64,000 nt of DNA from contig JADLSH010000217.1 of assembly GCA_016169945.1 (NCBI GenBank), forward strand, positions 1,302,001 to 1,366,000, given 5' to 3'. The stretch comes from Trachythela sp. YZ-2020 (lineage: Eukaryota; Cnidaria; Anthozoa; Malacalcyonacea; Clavulariidae). Shown here piece by piece: positions 56,141 through 64,000 of the stretch. Below the pieces are notes generated by a model that saw only the letters and a program-made list of their open reading frames with translations, did not search any database and was not told where the DNA came from. The position numbers and the translations under genes were made by a program. Each line of letters starts with the position of its first letter. Position 1 is the first letter of the stretch.

Positions 56141-58683
56141 TGTACTTAATCCAACCAAGGTTTTACCTCTCTTCTTTTACCTTTGAGATCGTTGGAGAAA
56201 AATAAAATGAAAAAGCCTGGGGGTTGCATGTGGGCTGGACGAAGAAAAAAATATGCAAAATCCCGGGGGTATCATGTGGGCTGGATGGAGAAAAATAAAA
56301 TGTAAAACCCCGTGCCACTTAATAAATGCTACTTAAATCCATACAAGCAACCGACAACACAATAAATGGTATGAACTAAAAATGTAACATAAAATACCCC
56401 CTTGCTTCAAGGGTAAAACTGAGTTTATAGCACGATATTTTAGTTGGCTTGTGCAAACAAATTGGCAAATTGTGAAACATACAGCTCGCTGTTTGTTAAG
56501 ATATTGCATTACACAGTACAAGGAAGTTGTTTTCTTAATAAATTGGGTGTATTTTATCGTTTTGCATGCCAATTTTTCACGATGTGAACTGTGAAATACT
56601 GAAATAATTCACGTCTCTTACCTATTCATACTGGCTTCAAATATCGTCTTCGTCCACATTTCTCGATGTTTTAATATTTGTTTGTTGTCTTTTACGGATG
56701 GGAATAACGTGTACGTCTTTCACATCTTTGGATAAAAGGTCAAGAGTTGAAAACCTATGTGGAAATGTTGAAACCAACGCGAATTTACAGCACAAAGCTA
56801 AAATATTTTTGCAAAACCAGGAGGTTGTGAAGTTTGTAGGGGGCTCAAAATGAGCAATGGTCAGTGGAAATTACCATGGTCAACTAGAACCAGTGGCGTC
56901 AGAAAATGCCAAAATGCGCCATGTTTTTGCGGACACTTTTCTGCTTGGCTGACATTAGCAGCAGTTCCTCCAGTAATAGTATAGCTCAGTGGTAGATATC
57001 ATAGGGTAACATTACGTCACTTTAAAATAGCTGTCGCTGATTGCCTCGTTGAATTTCATTACATTAGATATTCGATAGCAATATATATGTGCTAGCGCAG
57101 ATACAAAAAGCAGGCACACTACTATTTAGTTTCCCATCGAAAAACTTACTCGACTCCCGCAAAGCATTATCTTGAGCCTCAAACATTACAAAATTAACCG
57201 AAGACGAACAACTCGCTAGAAAATCACTTATTTTCAATAAAGGAAAAGCTTTCATAAGAGGAGATAGCAACCGTATATTTGACGTTACCATGGCTACAAT
57301 AGCTATAACGGTTCTGAAGATTGCGAACTTGTAGGTATTTTCATATTAAACATCTATATGGGAAAAGTTTGCAAAGAAAATATTGAGCTAATTTAAATAA
57401 AGTGACTGGCTAATTTAATATTGATAGCTCGAGCGACCAACATTTCGAGCGAATTTTGAAAGTTTCGTGTTTAACGCTTTTCTCGATGCGTGAATCAAGA
57501 AATTTTTATATGTATCACGGCGGTTATATATATATAAGGTGGTGTAACGCCTGTGATTTCGTTGATGCTCTGCGACTGTGGTCTGGGACAAGAGTATGAT
57601 ACAGACCGGTTTCCTACGCCATTGACTTCCCTCCTCTGTGCTTAATATATCTCTTTTCTGTTGCATTCTTATTGACTATACTTTAATTATAAGTTGCAAG
57701 TTACTTCGATCTTATGCTTAACTACTTTCTTAATTCAACCATAATTAGATTCCAACAATTTCTACAATTATTTCCAAATGCAAACTGTCTATACAACGTA
57801 CCGTAGCTAGCTATTGGCACATACTAATACAATGCAGGTATTATTAAGTAGATCGCGTAAACTAACGGGTGCTCATATACCCATTGCCACCCATTCACTC
57901 ATAAAATTATGAAATATATATGCTAAATGGTTGGTTGATATTGTCTCTATCTTTACTCAGATTAGGGATTCTGAAATAGCCAACTCCGGACTACAGACTG
58001 CGGATGGGAACAGGCTGCAGTCCTCGGTCAAGTCACACGACTGCTTTGAAGTCACCATAGCCAAGCTGCAACGGTGTGTTAGAAAGCTGTTTTACGTAGT
58101 GCTGAGTAGGACAAGATTTGCATGGTCAAGATGTGATTTATCCAAAATGTGGATTGGTAGCAATGGGTAATTTTTTGTTATAAATAGTTCTTGCATGAAA
58201 ACCTCAACAAGGTAATATAGAGGAGAAAAAAGACATATTTCCCGACATACAACTCTCTTAACGAAGAGACTGCGCTCAAACTCGAGAAATGTTTATTTTT
58301 TCTCTTCCAGATTGACTGGCTGAGGTGTTCAACTATCATGTATCACAATAATTTCTAGTTCTATATTGCAGTTTCGCCCGCGGTTGATAATCAACCTCTG
58401 TTGGCATTTAAGTGAATGGGTTATTATATTGGAATAGTTCTTCTAGTAAGGATTCTAATGGTTTATCCAAATGTTTAGCTTTATAAGTATTTCAATAATT
58501 TATATACTAGTTGTAAGTTGTAACGAATTACTACTTGAAACTACGTTTATATTTTATGTCACATTGGGAGAAATGGTTCTTCTTCTGATGCAATCAAATC
58601 CGGTTTCGTAGGTGTATTTGGACAACTATTCACGATGTCGTCGTTGTTGGTCTACAGTTAATTAAGAAAAAATATTTTGACGA
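56141..58683. other. Intergenic sequence 3' of the kinase gene: nothing recognised
   Basis: A short duplication (CCTGGGGGTTGCATGTGGGC and CCCGGGGGTATCATGTGGGC) lies at 56216 and 56263. Frames of 75-83 codons at 57064, 57415 and 57931 show no motif. Confidence 0.35.
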
Positions 58684-58895
58684 TCATTTTAGCATATGGG
58701 AACGATTGATGCATCTAAAAGGGCTAAGTAGCCAGATTTTAAAAACGCCATAAAACCAAACAAATTGCTAAATATTCCGCACAAACCTTTATCATTTCTT
58801 TACAACCATGTATTTCGTACAGCATTTCTTCTAAACTGCGAAAAGTCTGGCGGTCTTTGGGATTTTCATTCCAACACGTAGACATAACATTGAAG
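58684..58895 (-). CDS. Last recognised kinase exon: alpha-H/alpha-I and tail
   Basis: After [28 protein letters not shown] and [16 protein letters not shown], then an open tail to TGA at 58684-58686. An alternative is a donor at AAAG|GTTTGT near 58787 with a further unseen exon. Confidence 0.65.
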
Positions 58896-61800
58896 CTGTA
58901 AACACAATATCAGTATTAATTCATTTATTTACTTTAGTATAAAGTTTTGTATCTAAAACAGTGGTTTCGTATGCATGACGTACAATAAATAAATGCGAAA
59001 TTACGATATATTTAAGATAACCATTTGTATGCAGAATCATTGCAGTGCTATATCCTTCCCCATATTGAACTGAACTTTCTTTCTTAACTTTTCTGCCTTA
59101 TAGTTTTCGTCGGACCATGTTAATGGTTTATGTATTTCATACGGTTTAACTAGAATAGGCTATCTATTTTGGATATCTATCGCGTCACGAGTTGAATCAT
59201 TTTTTACATTTTAATTGGGTTTTTTTATTGAAAAGTTTTAGTCACATCGGCTAGTTTCTTACTTACATTTCGTTAGGACAATGATTGGTGGTTCCATCTG
59301 TTTTCCACTCGACAAGAATTGATATACTTCATTAGCACACATTTCTGGGTAAGGTGTCCCACCTAGAGAAACATATCATACTAATGATTATCTTCTGCAA
59401 ATTATTGAGAATATAGTTCGACCTTTAACGCGGTGTGTTTTACAGAATGATGGTAAACTCGACATAACACTTTAAAAACACAGCTATATTGGCTCTGTTT
59501 AGAATTGGTGAAATTAATTGAAAATAGCGAAATATACTTACCCAATGTGAAGATTTCCCAAAGTAAAACACCAAAGGACCACCTAAATTTAGATACGAAG
59601 AAGATTTCATAGCCACAAACGCTTTCAATTATACATTCACAATGTAAATTGCCTTGTAACCGAGAAACCGGAAAACAAATTCAACCCAATTGTTCTGCCA
59701 TAACTGTAATTGTATATACAAAAAATCTGCAGTCGAAATGTTCGCTTGTAAGAAAAGCAAGTCCGACCACAAAATGGGTCCCTTCATCACTTCAAATCGT
59801 CAATTTTGACTAAATTGCATTGGCACTGACCAAAAATATGAACATGTCTGTATATATTTCACATGTTTCTGGTTCTTTTCGATAATAAATGGTGTTAATA
59901 ACCAATCTCAAAAACAATTGTACTTACACGTCAGACTTCTCAGTAAATATTGAATCTTTAATAGACTCGATAGCCATCCATTTTAAAGGAACCAATCCCT
60001 AGAAATGAACAATTCTACAAATCACGAACTGTTTTTGTTTGTCGAAAAAAGGTAGGTGCAAGAAAGCACTATCGATGACTAGGAGTATTGTCTAGGTATC
60101 TGGTCTTAAAACAGCATGCACGTACTGTAATCTGAAGATGTATTTAAAATCACTTCGATATTTTCTGCCATCAATATGATTAAATTGCTATGATCATAAA
60201 CCAAACCAACCATGAAAATCTTAAATTGGATTTTTAAGATAGATAAAATCCTTGTTATTACAGGTCATTGACAATGCCTTGTTCCCAACACCTACGATCA
60301 AGGTGATACTTTTCTTAACTATAGTGCCAAAACATGCTTTTGGATAAAAATGATGCGTTGTTGTTCCTTTTGGAGTGAAACAGTGGTAATATGGCGTTAA
60401 AGCAACGCACATCGAAGTTTTATTACTATTGTATGGCGTAAGCGACACTCACTCCCTAAATCAAGCATGCTAGCTAATGGCACATATGTTTTGTTGAGTC
60501 ACTACACTGTATTCATGTCTTGCAGGCTGGAGAGAATATTTCGTCACGATAAATAATCCCCCATTTTGTGTGGAGGAAATCATCACGGTGTTCCAGATAG
60601 CAGCGTTAATACCTGATTAAATTTGACAGTAAATGGCCTTTCTAAATTCTCGCACAAAGGCAATAAACTCAGCTTTGCTTTGACGGCTAATTGACGGCAA
60701 GTGACCCATAGTTTGTTCACAATTATAGTTTTAAATGTTTGCCAACAAAATGGCGCAAGACAAACAAAAAATTACTTTATGTATTGCGACGTCAATTGCA
60801 AGGCCTGAATACAAGAATCGTTAACCACTGGCTTAACATGAATATTAAAGTTGTTAACTTGGTAGCACTTGTTAACAGGTAGCAAGAGAGAACAAAGGTA
60901 AATTGAAATGAAAGGATGAAAACTTACTGTCGACGTTTTTAAATATTCTTGATATTGATAAACATCTCTTGCCAAGCCAAAGTCTCCAACTTTTGCTTTA
61001 TATTCATGTCCAATGAGGATGTTTCGTGCAGCCAGATCTCGATGAATTATCTACGAGATAAATAGGAAGATTAACAAGACGAGTAGAGATATATTTGATT
61101 ATTTATTTATTTATTTATTCGCTTTCCAACAGCAGGATTCACGGTAAAGACAATGGAGAACAAAATCTTTACTATGTCACATCCTAATTTTAATAATTTA
61201 TTCTGGGCTTTTCAACACAAGTATATATCACTACTACCTCTCTACGATTATACATGTACGAAAATAGAATATAGAGACTATAACTAATGGCATGATAATA
61301 TACTTAAGAATTAAAAACTAGTCGCGTGCCGTTATGGTGTAATAATGCACGAGGGGGGAATGTTGGGAGAATACGAGAGAAGCTTGTAAAACACGAGGCG
61401 TAGCCGAGTGTTTTACACGCTTCTCGAGTATTCTCCCAACATTCCCTCGAGTGCATTATTACACCATAACAAAACAAGACGAGTTTTTTTAATTATTTTA
61501 TATTATAAGTGGTAGATAAGCACAGTAAACAATTTTGTTCAAAGATCAATATTGATATTCTCCTAATAAACATGTAATCACTGATGTCACTCGCAAGCTT
61601 TTCAATGTTTTCATTGCTTGGCAACAACTACGCTTGAATTCTGGCCGGCGAAGGAGCGAAAAACTTGCAACTCAAGTACTCAACAAAAATTATGGATTAA
61701 AAAGGCACAAAAAATGTTGAAAATTTTTCAAATATGGTGCACAATGATAGACAGATTGGTTTTTTGTTGTTCTGCTTCACTTTTGTCCTGGATTCGGTAT

Positions 61801-63082
61801 AAAAGCGAAGGGTTTTTGTCAAGCTGCTTTGACGACATTGGCTGTCAAGTTGATTTTTCATCTTGAACCAAATATATCGGGCAGTTTTTGTTTGAAGGTA
61901 CTGTTTGAATATGTTTGAATACTGTTTTTTTTGCTAATTCAGTGGTTGGTGGTTAAAAATTTTCTCAGACAAACTGTCAAGAAATGCATATACATGTCGT
62001 ATTTGTGTAGGTTTTTGTCGTTGCATCTTGACAGCTTAAAAACTGTACACATAGTGTTATCTAACTCAATGCCAAAATGGTTAATTTTAATTTTTTGCAC
62101 CTAGAACTGTGGATAAATTTGGTTTGGTTTGTGTCTAAATACAGTTTTTGTACCTTTAAATGTCAAAATAGCACAGATTTTCGCGTTTCTTGTCGCCGTT
62201 GAATGCGAACTTTCAAGCAAAAAAGTATATTTCAAACTCAGAAACAGCTACGAATCTTTATTCGCCGTTTATGGATCCCGTTGTTATTTGTTGGCTGGCT
62301 TTTTTCATCTCGTTTAGGTCTACTTCAGTCTTGCTTTCTGACAGACTTTGGATTTAAAACTATTATAATTTTGTTCATATTGTATTGAAAATTCCGAGGA
62401 AAATTTATCAAGCGGGGACAAAGGGAGAAAAAATCAAAACGGTGGCCGTGCTTTATTGCGTCATAAAGCACGCGAATTAGCCAATCAAATTGCTCGTTAG
62501 ATACTACTTATAATATAAATATTATTAACAATTTCTTTGTAATGAACGACATTATCAGTGTTTTACAAATTCTGGTTCTGTATACGTTGATTGTTGTGCT
62601 GAGTCTGTTATCATAAAAAGGATTAATAATTAGGTCATATGCACAGGACGATCTTGATATCGCAAGGAATTCCATAAATAACATCCTATTAAGGTAAAAT
62701 GTTCTGAAGAGAGACTTTTTCATAGGTTTGGACGAAACGAGGTCCCTAAGCTCCCTAAGGTACCCTTCGCTTCCTACAGACAAACCCATATATGCGGCTG
62801 CATCTCTGTAATGGCGACAGGGTAGAAATATCTGGCATATATTTTGCAATATGCAATTTTTAACTACATGGTGAAGAAAATTACCTTCCGGGAGATCAAA
62901 AATGTCATTCCCTTTGCAATTTGCCAAGCAAAATACATCAAATTTTTTGGACCAAAACCTTGAAAGGTCTGTCATTAAAGACTCTTCCTCCAAGCTGTAC
63001 AGATTCCGACTGTCTCTTAAGAATTCGCGGAGATTTCCATTTGGACAGTATTCCATAATAATCCACATGTTCGAACCTTTAC
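58684..63082 (-). CDS. Receptor tyrosine kinase, 3' part (catalytic domain, FGFR/RET-like)
   Basis: Minus-strand exons: 63082-62885, a tentative small exon near 62685-62645, 61050-60928, 59998-59928, 59582-59542, 59362-59267 and 58895 to about 58684. In order they give the hinge and alpha-D region ([20 protein letters not shown]), [10 protein letters not shown] (catalytic loop), [10 protein letters not shown] (metal-binding DFG), an activation loop with three Tyr ([12 protein letters not shown]), [29 protein letters not shown], and [22 protein letters not shown] and WMA.ES mark a receptor-type tyrosine kinase. The N-lobe, membrane segment and ectodomain lie beyond 64000. Exon 59362-59267 lacks one base (see its entry). 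A 1.2-kb transposon occupies the intron between the first two listed large exons. Confidence 0.8.
59267..59362 (-). CDS. Kinase exon with a one-base frame disruption
   Basis: Between CTCTAG and GTAAGTAA. It opens [20 protein letters not shown] and QMEPP. After CCACC the frame must change by one to give NHCPNE, which then joins in phase to IFNVMSTCW of the next exon and fits the family. As printed it reads IIVLTK and the phase fails. One base, probably a C, is missing near 59290. Confidence 0.7.
59542..59582 (-). CDS. Kinase micro-exon: alpha-F ([14 protein letters not shown])
   Basis: A 41-base exon between AAATTTAG and GTAAGTAT, in phase on both sides. Confidence 0.85.
59928..59998 (-). CDS. 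Kinase exon: P+1 loop
   Basis: Between TTTCTAG and [32 protein letters not shown]. Starts in phase 0 after the activation-loop exon and ends two bases into the Val codon completed by the next exon. Confidence 0.85.
60928..61050 (-). CDS. Kinase exon: catalytic loop, DFG and activation loop
   Basis: Exactly 41 codons between TATCTCGTAG and [49 protein letters not shown]. The catalytic Asp and Asn, the Arg of AAR typical of receptor kinases, and the DFG Asp are all present. Confidence 0.88.
61301..62520 (+). mobile_element. Hairpin-plus-TIR element, copy B
   Basis: Inverted relative to copy A and closely similar throughout: hairpin 61305-61495, TIR ATTTTATATTATAAGTGGTA at about 61495 and ATACTACTTATAATATAAAT at 62520. 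It lies in an intron of the receptor kinase gene. No clear target duplication. Confidence 0.62.
62645..62685 (-). CDS. Tentative small kinase exon (MEFLAISRS)
   Basis: After CCTTAATAG the frame reads [12 protein letters not shown], which resembles the 'GMEFLASRSC' stretch that precedes HRDLAARN in receptor kinases. The donor is not clear (CCT|GTGCAT at best) and the alpha-E start (FAYQVA-type) is not seen, so an exon is missing or this is chance. Confidence 0.25.
62885..63082 (-). CDS. Kinase exon: hinge, alpha-D and kinase insert
   Basis: Between TTTTCAACAG and GTAATTTT. It encodes [20 protein letters not shown] followed by a kinase-insert-like segment rich in Ser, Leu and Glu and ending [14 protein letters not shown] is the FGFR-type alpha-D sequence. 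Confidence 0.78.
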
Positions 63083-64000
63083 CTGTTGAAAATTATGAGT
63101 GATATTGGGCAAAGTATGGTAGGCAATGCAATATCTCGACTCAATTACACTTTTCACATTAAAAAGTTAGGATAGCGTTGATGATGGTTTTTTCTATGAT
63201 GTTTTTCGTTCAATAAGAAAACTGATAGTTTTGTACTCTCATTTTAAATATAATAAGTATCATTAGAAACCATTACTAACGACGTGCATTATTGATTTAC
63301 CAAATATGTCCTCAAACATTTTAACTCATATAAAAGAGTATTTCCTATGGACATTTGGTAATAACTAAAACTGGTCCATATTAATAATATTTTTTGCCAA
63401 ACAGGCATATAGGTTCCACTGCAGAAAATGCAATAGAGAGCAGTATATGATCGTGTATAGGTACAATTTATATACCAGAAATACATGCATGTAGCAACCC
63501 CTCACTACGGCCAAACAATTATAGTTCCCAGACATTGTTTCATTCCGCTGGACTGTCCGAAGTGAGCCCTGGTTCGCTTCAACAAGTCATGGTAACACAG
63601 ACGGTATATCTCTTTTTGGAGTGTAGGAAACGGCAAAACATTTCTATTCTATTTATACAATTATTTATTTCCAAAATATGCTATGTAGTTAAGTTACAAT
63701 GCATTCTATATGCTGCGACTTAATATACAATTCCTGCATTTTGTCGGTTCTCTGGTGAAATCTATTGCTTTCCTGTTAACCCTATATCACCCAAGCAACT
63801 TTCTAATACTCTAAAAATTACTTCCTTGTGCAATAATATTACTTTAGACCAAAATAATCTATTTCTCCAAAAAAAAATAAATTTGCAACATTTTCCCATG
63901 GTTTTCTCCGATGTAGCAGATTTGCTACATTGGGCTGTAATTGATAAAAACAATGTAAAATATCACTTTGAAATAAGAACTAATATATACAAAACTAAAT
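63083..64000. other. Upstream intron of the kinase gene
   Basis: No further exon of the N-lobe is recognised. ACATGCATG followed by CAACCCC near 63482 resembles sequence at 29223 (ACATGCATGCATGCAGCAACCCC), suggesting a small dispersed repeat. Confidence 0.35.

Noticed and set aside
62129..62388. Hydrophobic small protein genes in the hairpin-plus-TIR element
   Set aside because: The frame is shared by the two copies but differs by shifts and has no recognised motif. Shared ancestry of DNA explains it.
1..64000. CRISPR arrays, bacterial operons, ribosome binding sites
   Set aside because: The sequence is eukaryotic, with introns, SINEs and non-LTR elements. No regular spacer-repeat array was seen.

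Overview
The window is eukaryotic, AT-rich and intron-bearing. It has split genes with consensus GT/AG junctions, introns of 2 to 24 kb and dense transposon debris. The best organism guess is a cnidarian, probably an anthozoan. One split gene encodes a secreted protein resembling the coral 'uncharacterized skeletal organic matrix protein 5' group, and the DUF6589, RecQ-like, Crypton and Penelope-type repeats are of kinds I associate with anthozoan genomes. No database could be searched, so all family names rest on recalled motifs.

Two host genes are visible. Gene A (+ strand, about 3939-40969) has five exons whose splice phases all match. It encodes a signal-peptide protein of about 282 residues, and its introns hold nearly everything from 4 to 41 kb. 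Gene B (- strand, about 58684-63082, continuing upstream beyond the window) is the 3' part of a receptor tyrosine kinase with HRDLAARN and DFG motifs, spread over at least six exons.

The 24-kb first intron of gene A contains two notable blocks. At 6.3-12.5 kb lies a 6.2-kb near-palindrome carrying duplicated, inverted copies of a compact Bcl-2-like gene, an unidentified gene and a C2H2-type zinc-finger gene. It also contains an internal 1,477-bp tandem duplication. At 12.5-24.2 kb a RecQ-like helicase (+) faces a spliced DUF6589/ankyrin gene (-); both have single-base frameshifts. At 31,690-34,057, in intron 3, a second RecQ-like/DUF6589-type convergent pair sits between terminal inverted repeats flanked by a perfect 9-bp target duplication (GCCCCTCCT). 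This suggests that the helicase plus DUF6589 pair is a mobile unit, and it is the strongest candidate here for an undescribed system.

Other mobile sequence: a Crypton-like tyrosine recombinase remnant (26.1-27.2 kb), two non-LTR retrotransposon remnants (29.6 and 46.2-47.2 kb), a Penelope-like remnant with a GIY-YIG tail and hammerhead-like flanks (54.7-55.3 kb), a broken transposon protein whose tandem repeat was hit by a MITE with internal iterons (49.5-50.8 kb), tRNA-like SINEs, several foldback elements, and two inverted copies of a 1.2-kb hairpin-plus-TIR element (38.7-39.9 and 61.3-62.5 kb).

Single-base frameshifts, often in homopolymers, occur in transposon genes and once in the kinase gene. 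Some may be assembly errors rather than true lesions.
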